Source: Thermoflavifilum sp. (GTDB lineage Bacteria > Bacteroidota > Bacteroidia > Chitinophagales > Chitinophagaceae). Taken from it: 64,000 nucleotides of DNA. The stretch lies in NCBI GenBank assembly GCA_023511875.1, contig JAIMAQ010000003.1, forward strand, positions 1 through 64,000, read 5' to 3'. A program made the translations under genes and the position numbers. Of the stretch, positions 8,503 through 17,416 are shown piece by piece (positions within the stretch are counted from its first letter, which is position 1; every line of letters starts with the position of its first letter). The notes beneath the pieces were generated by a model that worked only from the letters and a program-made list of their open reading frames with translations, did no database searches and had not been told where the DNA came from.

Positions 8503-8590
8503 CTAAAATTTAATTCTAGTAAACTAAATGCAATATTCTGATAATCAGATTTAAAAAAATGAGAATTTATATTTTAATTTAAACAAAAGA

Positions 8591-9409
8591 ATGGGTCGAC
8601 AGGCATTGTTTCAACGTATCTTAGAAAAAAAATCTTGCTTGTGCGTGGGCTTGGATCCAGATTGGGAAAAACTTCCATCGGCCGTCCATCAATCGAATGA
8701 ACATCCCATATTGGCCTTTAATCGAGCCATCATTGAAGCTACCGCTCCTTATTGCGTAGCTTATAAAATCAATACGGCTTTTTATGAAATCTTGGGAGCA
8801 AAAGGCTGGGAATTGCTCCAACAAACCCTTTCCTTGATCCCCGATACCCATTTGAAAATCGCCGATGCAAAAAGAGGAGATGTGCAACATACTGCCGCTC
8901 AATATGCTCGCGCCTTTTTTGAAACCCTACGAGTAGATGCGGTGACCGTTTCCCCTTTGCTCGGAAAAGATAGCTTAGCACCATTTTTTCAATATACGGA
9001 TAAATGGACCATTGTATTAGGGCTTACTTCTAATCCAGGCAGCCAGGATTTTCTCCAAAAACAATGCAATGACCAATCTTGGTATGAACACATCATGCAA
9101 CAAGTTGCTCAATGGGTTTCTCCCGATCAACTCATGTTTGTAGTAGGTGCTACCTGGCCAAACCAGCTTAAACGATTGCGGGAGCTTTTCCCCGATCATT
9201 TTTTCTTGGTGCCAGGAGTGGGAGCACAAGGAGGAGATATAGAAACCATTCTTCGAGCTGGATGGACGAGTCGAGGGGGAATGTTGATCAACGTTTCCCG
9301 AGCTATTCTGTATGCTTCAACTGGAGAAGATTTTGCCCAGGCCGCAGCTCATCGAGCAGCCCAATATGCGGCGCAAATAGCCCAGCAGATAAACAGCCTG
9401 TTGTCTTAA
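8591..9409 (+). CDS. pyrF: Orotidine 5'-phosphate decarboxylase (type 2)
   Basis: The enzyme decarboxylates OMP to UMP, the last step of de novo pyrimidine synthesis. The catalytic DxKRxD motif is visible as ADAKRGD (Asp92, Lys94, Asp97), the substrate-binding N-terminus as CVGLDPDW, and the phosphate loop near VPGVGAQGGD. The 272-residue length and sequence fit the longer type-2 branch common in Bacteroidetes and Actinobacteria. The next gene begins 90 nt downstream; no other pyrimidine genes are nearby. Confidence 0.93.
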   Translation: MGRQALFQRILEKKSCLCVGLDPDWEKLPSAVHQSNEHPILAFNRAIIEATAPYCVAYKINTAFYEILGAKGWELLQQTLSLIPDTHLKIADAKRGDVQHTAAQYARAFFETLRVDAVTVSPLLGKDSLAPFFQYTDKWTIVLGLTSNPGSQDFLQKQCNDQSWYEHIMQQVAQWVSPDQLMFVVGATWPNQLKRLRELFPDHFFLVPGVGAQGGDIETILRAGWTSRGGMLINVSRAILYASTGEDFAQAAAHRAAQYAAQIAQQINSLLS

Positions 9410-9498
9410 CTACCAAATTTTCTGCTTTACCCCTACATCTCTGCATGTTTACGGCAAAACAATTCGTATTTTGCTGGCTGAAAATAAATGAAGCCTGC

Positions 9499-10677
9499 AT
9501 GAAAACCGACCAATTTCAATCGCCCGATTATTTCCTGTTAGATGAATTATTAAGTGATGAGCACAAATGGATTCGCGAAGCCGTTCGCCAATGGGTCAAA
9601 AAATCGGTATCCCCCATCATTGAAGAATGTTGCGAGCATGCTCGCTTTCATAAAGAATGGTTCCCTCAGTTGGGTGAGTTAGGCTGCTTGGGTCCCACTA
9701 TTCCTCAAAAATATGGTGGGGCCGGGCTCGATGAGATCGCCTATGGATTGATGATGCAAGAGCTCGAACGCGGTGATAGCGCTGTAAGATCGGCTGCTTC
9801 AGTACAGGGCTCACTCGTGATGTTTCCCATTTACCAATACGGAACAGAAGCCCAAAAACAACGTTTTTTGCCCGCCTTAGCAAAAGGAAAACTCATTGGT
9901 TGTTTTGGGCTCACAGAGCCCGACCATGGCTCAAACCCTGCCGGTATGACTACACGACTCACCGATTGTGGCGACTATTTTGAATTGAATGGCAGCAAAA
10001 TGTGGATCTCTAATGCTCCAGTAGCCGATATTGCTGTGGTATGGGCTAAAGACGAACAAGACCAAATTCGTGGAGTAATCGTCGAAAGAGGTATGGAGGG
10101 CTTTTCCACACCAGAAACCAAGGGTAAATGGAGCTTACGGGCCAGCGCCACTGGCGAATTGGTATTCGATCGGGTGAGGATTCCTAAAGAAAATCTCTTG
10201 CCAGGTGCGGTTGGATTGAAAGCGCCATTGAGTTGCCTATCTTCAGCTCGGTATGGAATTGCTTGGGGAGCCGTAGGTGCTGCCATGGATTGCTATGATA
10301 CTGCTCTGCGCTATGCCAAAGAACGCAAACAGTTTGGCCGGCCTATCGCAGGCTTTCAGCTCATTCAGAAAAAACTGGCCGAGATGATCACCGAAATCAC
10401 CAAGGCACAACTGCTAAACTGGAGATTGGGTGTATTGAAAAATCAACATAAGGCTACCCCAGCTCAAATATCTATGGCTAAGCGTAATGCCTGCGAAATC
10501 GCCACCCAAATTGCGCGCGATGCCCGCCAGATCCTCGGTGCCATGGGCATCACGGGTGAATACCCCATCATGCGCCACCTGATGAACTTAGAAAGTGTGA
10601 TCACCTACGAAGGAACTCACGAAATTCATTTGCTCATTACTGGAGAAGACATTACGGGTATCAACGCATTTGTATAA
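9499..10677 (+). CDS. gcdH: Acyl-CoA dehydrogenase, glutaryl-CoA dehydrogenase-like
   Basis: This flavoenzyme of 392 residues probably oxidises and decarboxylates glutaryl-CoA to crotonyl-CoA in lysine or tryptophan breakdown. It has the acyl-CoA dehydrogenase signatures CFGLTEPDHGSNPAG and the substrate-site MWISNAPVAD region, and the C-terminal block YPIMRHLMNLES followed by TYEGTHEIH, whose Glu (about 371) aligns with the catalytic base of glutaryl-CoA dehydrogenases. The frame is open back to 9262 inside pyrF, but ATG 9499 gives the family start. Crotonyl-CoA could flow to the hydroxyacyl-CoA dehydrogenase at 5573. aroK follows after 2 nt. Confidence 0.85.
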   Translation: MKTDQFQSPDYFLLDELLSDEHKWIREAVRQWVKKSVSPIIEECCEHARFHKEWFPQLGELGCLGPTIPQKYGGAGLDEIAYGLMMQELERGDSAVRSAASVQGSLVMFPIYQYGTEAQKQRFLPALAKGKLIGCFGLTEPDHGSNPAGMTTRLTDCGDYFELNGSKMWISNAPVADIAVVWAKDEQDQIRGVIVERGMEGFSTPETKGKWSLRASATGELVFDRVRIPKENLLPGAVGLKAPLSCLSSARYGIAWGAVGAAMDCYDTALRYAKERKQFGRPIAGFQLIQKKLAEMITEITKAQLLNWRLGVLKNQHKATPAQISMAKRNACEIATQIARDARQILGAMGITGEYPIMRHLMNLESVITYEGTHEIHLLITGEDITGINAFV

Positions 10678-10679
10678 TC

Positions 10680-11216
10680 ATGGAGATACGCATTTTTTTG
10701 TGGGGTTTCATGGGCGCTGGAAAAACCTTCCTAGGGCATTCTTTGGCCGATGCCTTTGAAGTACCGTTTTACGATTTAGATCAACTCATTGAACAGCAAG
10801 AAAAACTTTCTGTTTCCACAATCTTTTACCAATACGGAGAAGATTATTTTCGAGAAACAGAAGCACGTGTGCTGCGTTCTATGAAAAATATTCCAGCTTT
10901 TGTAATGGCTTGTGGTGGTGGTGCTCCTTGTTATCACGACAATGCAGCCTGGATGAAGCAACACGGAATCACCGTTTGGCTAAATCCTCCCATATCTACA
11001 CTGATAAAACGTTTACAACCAGAAAAAAAGCATCGACCTTTATTGGCTCAAGTGCCTGATGAAAAGTTAGAGGCCACTATACGCGAAATGCTTCAGCAAC
11101 GCTTAGCCTTTTATAGCCAAGCACATATAACTGTTAGCGAGGAAAATGTCGACATAACATCATTATTACTTCACTTACAAGCCCTTGCACAAGCATTTAC
11201 ACCATCTAGATTTTAA
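10680..11216 (+). CDS. aroK: Shikimate kinase
   Basis: The enzyme phosphorylates shikimate at O3 in the aromatic amino-acid pathway. The 178-residue protein has the P-loop GFMGAGKTF at residues 9-17, the shikimate-binding FYDLDQLIE segment, the FRETEARVL arginine motif, the ACGGGAPC glycine loop, and KKHRPLL, which matches the LID region. It starts 2 nt after the glutaryl-CoA dehydrogenase-like gene and is followed 13 nt later by DUF423, so the three are probably co-transcribed although their functions are unrelated. Confidence 0.93.
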   Translation: MEIRIFLWGFMGAGKTFLGHSLADAFEVPFYDLDQLIEQQEKLSVSTIFYQYGEDYFRETEARVLRSMKNIPAFVMACGGGAPCYHDNAAWMKQHGITVWLNPPISTLIKRLQPEKKHRPLLAQVPDEKLEATIREMLQQRLAFYSQAHITVSEENVDITSLLLHLQALAQAFTPSRF

Positions 11217-11229
11217 AAAATTAATTTAT

Positions 11230-11655
11230 ATGAGCTACAAATGGGCATTGTTTCTGGGGAGTATACTTGCAGCACTTAGCGTAGCATTGGGTGCGCTAGG
11301 AGCTCATGCATTAAAAACTCGTCTATCGGCAGGCTTGCTTGAGATTTATGAAACTGCTGTTCGGTATCAATTTTTTCATAGTTTGGCTTTATTGGCAGCA
11401 GGAATACTGATGTGGGTGCTGGCTACACACACTGGCACTGCAAATTCAGTGGCTATAGCTAAATCATTACTCATGTGGGCAACATACGGCTTTCTCGCTG
11501 GATTAGTGTTGTTTTCAGGATCGCTATACGTCATCATTTATTTACAACAACAACAATTATCTGTTCCCTGGTGGATAGGTATTGCTACTCCGATAGGAGG
11601 CTTGTGTTTTATTGCGGGATGGATATTACTCGCCTTTGCTTCATTACGGTTATGA
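11230..11655 (+). CDS. DUF423 family membrane protein
   Basis: A 141-residue inner-membrane protein with four hydrophobic helices. The first carries the family signature GALGAHALKTRL followed by YETAVRYQFFHSLALL, which defines DUF423 (YwdK/YgdD-like). Its function is unknown. The frame is open back to 11185 within aroK, but the ATG at 11230 places the first helix at the N-terminus as in relatives. Confidence 0.88.
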   Translation: MSYKWALFLGSILAALSVALGALGAHALKTRLSAGLLEIYETAVRYQFFHSLALLAAGILMWVLATHTGTANSVAIAKSLLMWATYGFLAGLVLFSGSLYVIIYLQQQQLSVPWWIGIATPIGGLCFIAGWILLAFASLRL

Positions 11656-11763
11656 GCATTTCCTTGTTTATCATTTGTGGCAAATCACTATTCTTGTTGG
11701 CAAAATAATTTGCAGAAAGCTAAATCTTAAAAATGAGCATATGTGCATTTTCAAATCTCTGGC

Positions 11764-11771
11764 TATCTTTG
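11764..11771 (+). promoter_or_regulatory. Candidate -7 box for ftsK
   Basis: TATCTTTG matches TAnnTTTG and ends 13 nt before ATG 11785. Upstream in-frame starts at 11743 and 11773 lie before or almost on the box, so this element decides the start in favour of 11785. Confidence 0.5.
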
Positions 11772-11784
11772 TATGATAACAATT

Positions 11785-14277
11785 ATGGCCAGAAACCGTT
11801 TGAAATCGGAACAGTCTGTACAACCTTCGGCAGCAGAGAAGTCTAAAGCTGCTGAACAGAAGGCGTTGCGCAACTCCGCTAAAAATGGAACGCTTAAGCG
11901 TCAGGCCACAACTTCAACCAATAAATCCACGTCTACTCACAAAAATCATAAGCTACTAGCTATTTTCAGTTGGTTAATTGCGATCTCTTTATTTATTGCA
12001 TTTACCTCTTATTTGTTTACTTGGAAAGAAGATCAAGACAAGATTTTTTCTCTTTCTTACCATATTCTTTTTAATAACGATATAGAAGTCAATAATTTGT
12101 TAGGTAGGCTGGGGGCGTACGTGAGCCATTACTTTTTTTATGAAGGAATAGGTATTGCTGCATATTTTCTCTGTTATTTGTTTTTCATCATTGGGGTGAA
12201 TCTACTCGTAGGTAGGCGTGTTTTTCGTATTCTTTCTCAATTGTTTTTTATTGTATTCGGCATTCTTTATATATCTACCACGGCTGGTTTTCTCATGCAC
12301 ATACTCAACTACAGCGGATTCCCTTTTGCGGGTGCGCTGGGCGATCTCATGAGCAATTACCTGATCCGTTTCATTGGTGCGCTTGGAACGGCAGTCGTAT
12401 TGATACTCACTGCTCTTGCTTATTTGATTTGGAAGTTTAATTTCGATATTCCCGTTCCCAATACACTACCTGCTGCTGAAGCACTGCATACCGAACAAAC
12501 CGAAGAACCAGCGACTGTATCATCAGGTCTTTCCCCATCTCAACCTTCTTCTTCAGCTACTTCATCTACTATCAACGAATGGTTGGGAAAGCAAATGCAA
12601 CTCATAGAAAAAGACGAGATTGCTCCACAATCAACTGAAAAGCCCATTTCACCTATACCTTCTACAGAGAAAAAAACACCTAAACAATCGGCTACCGATG
12701 TAGAACTTGAAATCAAAAAGCCTGTTCAAGAAGAAAAAACAGTAGATGAGCCAGTGGCGTCATCTGCTAAAGAACTTTATGAGCCTACGCTTGACCTAAA
12801 AGACTATCAATATCCCTCACTGGATTTGCTAGATGATCATGGTACTGAAACCATTGTGCACGACAATGAAGAGCTGCGCAAGAACAAAGAACAAATTATT
12901 CATACCCTGAAAAATTATGATATTGAGATCCGCAAAATATCGGCAACTGTAGGTCCTACGGTTACTTTATATGAAATTGTACCAGCTGCTGGTGTACGCA
13001 TTTCACGCATTAAAAATCTGGAAGATGATATTGCACTAAGCCTCTCTGCGTTGGGTATTCGAATCATTGCTCCTATTCCCGGTAAGGGCACCATTGGCAT
13101 AGAAGTGCCCAACGAGAAAAAAGCTATTGTATCGATTCGTACATTGCTATCCTCAGAGAAATTTCAGCATACACATATGCAACTTCCCATTGCATTAGGG
13201 AAAAAAATTGACAATGAAAATTTTATTGTTGATCTTACCACCATGCCTCACTTGCTCATGGCGGGCGCCACAGGGCAAGGGAAATCAGTGGGTATCAATG
13301 CTATTTTAGTGTCGTTGCTGTATAAAAAGCACCCTTCACAACTCAAGTTTGTATTAATTGATCCCAAAAAAGTAGAGCTTTCACTATATCGCACAATTGA
13401 AAAACATTTTCTAGCCAAGCTTCCTGGTGAAGAAGAAGCCATCATTACCGATACTAAAAAAGCCATTCATACGCTCAATGCCTTGTGCATTGAAATGGAT
13501 ATTCGCTATGATTTGTTAAAAGAAGCCGGTGCACGCAACATTAAGGAATACAACGAAAAATTTATTCATCGCAAGCTCAATCCTGAGAAAGGGCATCGTT
13601 TTCTACCATTTATCGTGTTGGTAATTGATGAATTTGCCGATCTAATCATGACGGCTGGCAAGGAAATTGAAATGCCCATTGCACGTTTAGCTCAGCTAGC
13701 GCGAGCTGTGGGTATTCATCTTATCATTGCTACACAGCGTCCATCGGTAAACATCATCACAGGTATCATTAAAGCAAATTTTTCGGTGCGTATAGCTTTT
13801 AAAGTAAGTTCAAAGGTCGATTCACGCACCATTCTCGACACGGGTGGAGCCGAGCAATTAGTAGGGAAAGGCGATATGCTTATTGCTTATTACGGCGATA
13901 TTGTACGGTTGCAATGTGCTTTTGTAGATACGCCAGAGGTAGAGCGAGTAGTTCAATTCATAGGTCAGCAGCGAGGCTACACCGAAGCTTATCTATTGCC
14001 CGAATATGAAGATGAAAAGGAAATGCAAACGCCTGGGCTTAATCAGGCCGATCGAGATCCGCTGTTTGAAGAAGCCGCTCGTATCATTGTGGCTACGCAG
14101 CAAGGATCAACTTCTTTGCTACAACGCCGCATGAAGCTGGGATATAACCGAGCAGGCCGACTCATGGATCAACTCGAAGCTGCCGGTATTGTTGGGCCGA
14201 GTATGGGTAGTAAAACTCGGGAGGTGCTTATTAAAACAGAAGCAGAATTAGAACAATTTTTGCGGAGTATATCTTGA
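11785..14277 (+). CDS. ftsK: DNA translocase FtsK
   Basis: FtsK couples chromosome segregation to cell division at the septum. The 830-residue protein has a basic N-terminus, four membrane helices (about 50-220), a Ser/Thr/Pro/Lys-rich linker (about 235-340), then the motor: alpha/beta regions with the Walker A motif GATGQGKS (residues 494-501) and Walker B LVIDEF (about 612-617). A C-terminal winged-helix gamma domain follows (LLQRRMKLGYNRAGRLMDQL region), which in relatives reads KOPS-type polar sequences. The linker is short compared with E. coli FtsK, as in other Bacteroidetes. lolA follows after 22 nt. Confidence 0.95.
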   Translation: MARNRLKSEQSVQPSAAEKSKAAEQKALRNSAKNGTLKRQATTSTNKSTSTHKNHKLLAIFSWLIAISLFIAFTSYLFTWKEDQDKIFSLSYHILFNNDIEVNNLLGRLGAYVSHYFFYEGIGIAAYFLCYLFFIIGVNLLVGRRVFRILSQLFFIVFGILYISTTAGFLMHILNYSGFPFAGALGDLMSNYLIRFIGALGTAVVLILTALAYLIWKFNFDIPVPNTLPAAEALHTEQTEEPATVSSGLSPSQPSSSATSSTINEWLGKQMQLIEKDEIAPQSTEKPISPIPSTEKKTPKQSATDVELEIKKPVQEEKTVDEPVASSAKELYEPTLDLKDYQYPSLDLLDDHGTETIVHDNEELRKNKEQIIHTLKNYDIEIRKISATVGPTVTLYEIVPAAGVRISRIKNLEDDIALSLSALGIRIIAPIPGKGTIGIEVPNEKKAIVSIRTLLSSEKFQHTHMQLPIALGKKIDNENFIVDLTTMPHLLMAGATGQGKSVGINAILVSLLYKKHPSQLKFVLIDPKKVELSLYRTIEKHFLAKLPGEEEAIITDTKKAIHTLNALCIEMDIRYDLLKEAGARNIKEYNEKFIHRKLNPEKGHRFLPFIVLVIDEFADLIMTAGKEIEMPIARLAQLARAVGIHLIIATQRPSVNIITGIIKANFSVRIAFKVSSKVDSRTILDTGGAEQLVGKGDMLIAYYGDIVRLQCAFVDTPEVERVVQFIGQQRGYTEAYLLPEYEDEKEMQTPGLNQADRDPLFEEAARIIVATQQGSTSLLQRRMKLGYNRAGRLMDQLEAAGIVGPSMGSKTREVLIKTEAELEQFLRSIS

Positions 14278-14299
14278 ACAGCTAAATGAATCATTTCAC

Positions 14300-14968
14300 A
14301 TGAAAAACGTGCTTTGTTTTTTCCTGTTATTGTTGTATAGCCTTTCGGGGTTTGCTCAACAAATGACCCCTTACGGGCAAAGTGATCCGAAAGCAAAAGC
14401 CTTGTTGGATGCCCTCAGCAAGCGATATCAAAGTTATCATTCTATTAAGGCTATTTTCAAACTTCAGGTATTCACTCCAGATGGTAAGCTGGCCGATCAA
14501 AAAACTGGGCAAGCTATTTTACAAGGAAATGCATATCGCATCGATATTGGCGGACAAGAGCTGATCAGCGACGGCAAAACCACCTGGAATTATAGCAAAG
14601 AAACCAATGAAGTGCAAATCAACAATTATTCACCCGACAACAATATGATCTCGCCTACACGCTTGTTTACACATTTCTATGACCAAGATTTTTTATATCG
14701 GCTCATGCCCGACACGCGAAAGAATGGGCGTGTTTATCAACATATTGAAATGACACCTTTCGATAAATCGAAATCTTATTTTCGAATTGATCTCACCATC
14801 GATAAGGCAAAGCAACAAATTATTCAAGCATTGATCTACGACAAAAGTGGAGTACATTATGTATACTCCATCCAGCAATTTATTCCAAACGTAAAAATCC
14901 CCGCCCAAATGTTTACTTTCAATGCCAAAGCCCATCCAGGAGTAAATGTAGTTGACTTAAGAACCTAA
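14300..14968 (+). CDS. lolA: LolA-like outer-membrane lipoprotein carrier protein
   Basis: This periplasmic chaperone is expected to carry lipoproteins from the LolCDE exporter to the outer membrane. The 222 residues start with a signal peptide ending near FAQQ. The half-barrel shows the typical strand pattern of LolA/DUF outer-membrane carriers: YHSIKAIFKLQV, GQAILQGNAYRIDI, ELISDGKTTWNYSKETNEVQI and PAQMFTFNAKAHPGVNVVDLR. It lies directly after ftsK, an ftsK-lolA order that is frequent in Bacteroidetes. Its stop overlaps by 4 nt that of the convergent SirB1-like gene. Confidence 0.88.
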   Translation: MKNVLCFFLLLLYSLSGFAQQMTPYGQSDPKAKALLDALSKRYQSYHSIKAIFKLQVFTPDGKLADQKTGQAILQGNAYRIDIGGQELISDGKTTWNYSKETNEVQINNYSPDNNMISPTRLFTHFYDQDFLYRLMPDTRKNGRVYQHIEMTPFDKSKSYFRIDLTIDKAKQQIIQALIYDKSGVHYVYSIQQFIPNVKIPAQMFTFNAKAHPGVNVVDLRT

Positions 14969-15834
14969 TCATCGAGCAGGGCTGCTAAATGAAATAGTTC
15001 ATATCGTTGGTTGGGGTAATGATCTTGGGGATAACAACGTGCTAATTCTCGAAGTAATTTTTGAATAATTTGCCGATGGGTAAGTGGCTCGTAATAAAGA
15101 TCTGTTTCAACAGCGTCAATACGTTTTAGATAAGTTTCTACATCATGAGGGGAATATATCTGTCCTTGCACGGGATCAATGAAAAACTGTATATGAAGCT
15201 GCGCAGCTGGCTTTTGTGCATAAAACCAAACTGAATCTTCAAAATAAGCTAAGATATATTGTCGAGGAATCTGGACGGCTTTTACGGGAATATTCAACTC
15301 TTCACAAAGATATTGATAGAGAATGCCCACAGATAAAGCATTTCCTCTTTTGGTGTCGAGCAGTTGATGAAGAAAAAAATGATTTTTTTGTTGTTCTGAA
15401 ATTTCAAATCCTTTGATTCCCCAATAACTATACAGCATGCTGTTCATGACATTAATTCGCTCCACAGGGGTGAGATAGTCGTTCAACTCTAGCCAAATAT
15501 TCCGTTTTAATTTTTCTATAGTTTTCCAAACAGGTTCTTCTGCGAGTTCGGGATATTGGTATTTATCCACCAGTAAAGCTCCTTTGAGCAAATTATCGGG
15601 CGATTGTGCCCATAGCCGCATATCAGCCAGCAGGTCTTGTAAATGCACGCGATGGATAAGCCATTCAATGCGTTCTTGCACAGCTTCATTAAGCGTATTT
15701 TCCCATACATGTTCTAGGCTGGGAATAATTTGTTTGCCCAGATGCACAATACGATCGGCAACCGTATCAAACACTTCTTGATCGGGATCATCTAGCAAAT
15801 GAAGTAGTGCATTTATTTCATTCGCATCGGCCAT
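14965..15834 (-). CDS. SirB1-like transglutaminase-superfamily protein
   Basis: A 289-residue cytoplasmic protein. The N-terminal 70 residues look like HEAT-type helices (DDPDQEVFDTVADRIVHLGKQIIPSLE). The centre matches the SirB1 N-terminal/transglutaminase-like family (PF13369), with RGNALSVGILYQYLCEELNIPVKAVQIP as the conserved core. The Cys-His-Asp triad of active transglutaminases is not obvious, so catalysis should not be assumed. Function is unknown; relatives are often near protein-synthesis or LPS genes in other phyla, which is not the case here. Confidence 0.75.
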   Translation of the reverse strand: MADANEINALLHLLDDPDQEVFDTVADRIVHLGKQIIPSLEHVWENTLNEAVQERIEWLIHRVHLQDLLADMRLWAQSPDNLLKGALLVDKYQYPELAEEPVWKTIEKLKRNIWLELNDYLTPVERINVMNSMLYSYWGIKGFEISEQQKNHFFLHQLLDTKRGNALSVGILYQYLCEELNIPVKAVQIPRQYILAYFEDSVWFYAQKPAAQLHIQFFIDPVQGQIYSPHDVETYLKRIDAVETDLYYEPLTHRQIIQKLLRELARCYPQDHYPNQRYELFHLAALLDD

Positions 15835-16215
15835 ATCCTACAGGTTTCAAAAATTATTTATTTTCAGTGTATATACGGCTCGCTCTCAAATGCTATGTGG
15901 TAGGAGCTCGCTATTCTTACGGTAAAAATATAGAATTTTCAAATAGTGCCGATAGATTTTCCCCAAATCTTTCTTTTTCATCCTGCAGTCTGCATTCAGC
16001 CTTTGTATCAACAAGTAGGTAAAGAGGTAATGATACCTAAAATGCTGCCCAGCTACATACACAGATATGAGTATTTTCTTATATTCAAGCGATAATATCC
16101 AGAACTGAGGCAGAATATTCCGTTTATATCACTTAAGGGCAAAAATATTTACATTTAGGGTTTGAAGTAAGATAGGGAAGAATGGATATTTATAGATGAA
16201 AAGTTCATATCCATC
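15835..16215. other. Gene-free 381-bp spacer
   Basis: No coding frame with a recognisable product and no tRNA fold was found. The strand is AT-rich. A near-match to the -7 box (TACATTTA, 16151-16158, one mismatch) could serve the FkbM-like gene that follows. Nothing else is supported. Confidence 0.6.
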
Positions 16216-17178
16216 ATGCATAATTTAATTGACAGAATACTTACACAAAAAGTTTTTGCTGATAAGCCTCCCGTATTAATCGATATTGGCGCATCGGAAA
16301 GGCTTCATCATAAGTGGAAAAAATTTGCCAAATACGCTATTTGCTTAGCTTTCGATGCGGATGAAAGAGATTTTCAGTTTATCGAAAAAAAGCAATCGGG
16401 CTTCAGGAAGCTCTATATATACAACAGTATTGTTCACGATAAAGAAGAAGAAGGCAGGGTGAAATTTTATCTCACAACATCTCCCTATTGTTCCAGCATT
16501 CTAGAGCCTGATGTTGAAAAATTAAAACCATATATCGGTTCGCCACTCTTTGAACCTATAAAAACTGTTGAATTGAAAACTGTGCACCTACAAAGGGTAT
16601 TAAATGAATTGCATATAGAATATGTAGATTGGTTCAAAACTGATAGTCAGGGAATTGATCTTCGTTTGTTTACTTCTATCCATGAAAGTATAAGAGATAA
16701 AATTCTTGTTGCAGAGTTTGAACCTGGAATTATTGATGCTTACAAAGGAGAAGATAAACTTTCTTCTATTCTGGAATATATGATATCCCATCATTTTTGG
16801 CTATCTGATATGCGCATTAAAGGTTTTTCGAGGATACCATGGCAATTATTTCATTCAAACTTTGGTAAAGGTATATATCAAAAATTAGTAAAAGAGTCTA
16901 TGAAAAAAGCTCCTGGTTGGGGGGAATTAACTTTTATCAATGATTTTGAGTCGGCAGCATTCAGTGAACGGGAATATATGCTAGGCTGGTTATTTGCTAG
17001 TTTAGAACATCATCATTCATTTGCTTTTACGCTTGCTGATAAAGGATATGATCGTTTTCATATGGAAATATTTAAGGAGTTAAAGATCATTTCAAAAGAA
17101 CGGATTAAAAGAGAAGTATTGGCATTCAAGTTCATACCTGCCGTCATGAATAAAATAAAAAAATTATTGAACAAATAA
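16216..17178 (+). CDS. FkbM-like methyltransferase
   Basis: A 320-residue protein with a FkbM-family methyltransferase core. PPVLIDIGASE at about 19-29 is the SAM-binding loop, CLAFDADERDF the acidic strand that would bind the ribose, and VDWFKTDSQGIDLRLF the conserved family motif. The C-terminal third is not recognised. Family members methylate sugars or small molecules; the substrate is unknown here. The gene is visibly more AT-rich than its neighbours, has spacers of 381 and 238 bp on its flanks and no partner genes. That suggests an acquired or remnant glycan gene, but no mobile-element marks are present. Confidence 0.7.
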   Translation: MHNLIDRILTQKVFADKPPVLIDIGASERLHHKWKKFAKYAICLAFDADERDFQFIEKKQSGFRKLYIYNSIVHDKEEEGRVKFYLTTSPYCSSILEPDVEKLKPYIGSPLFEPIKTVELKTVHLQRVLNELHIEYVDWFKTDSQGIDLRLFTSIHESIRDKILVAEFEPGIIDAYKGEDKLSSILEYMISHHFWLSDMRIKGFSRIPWQLFHSNFGKGIYQKLVKESMKKAPGWGELTFINDFESAAFSEREYMLGWLFASLEHHHSFAFTLADKGYDRFHMEIFKELKIISKERIKREVLAFKFIPAVMNKIKKLLNK

Positions 17179-17416
17179 CACTCATGAATCTGTTTCTTCA
17201 ATTTTTAGTTTGCCTGCATAAAACAAAACCTGCCTGATGTTTGATTGTTTGAACGCTTTAACCTTTTATTGTTTTATGAATGACAATCATATGGTGGAAC
17301 GATAAAAAACGATTTAATATTCCACTTGTTGTATGTTACCTGCCATCGCAACCATATCTAGCAAATTATATACTTCTTCGTAAAGAAAATAATGGCTCAA
17401 GACGTTAAATGGATAT

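Noticed and set aside
8521-8590. Short inverted repeat CTGAT-A-ATCAG before pyrF as a terminator
   Set aside because: A 5-bp AT-rich stem with no convincing T-tract is within chance for this base composition.
15807-16022. 71-codon frame in the spacer after the SirB1-like gene
   Set aside because: It begins antisense to the start of that gene and its product has no family-like features.
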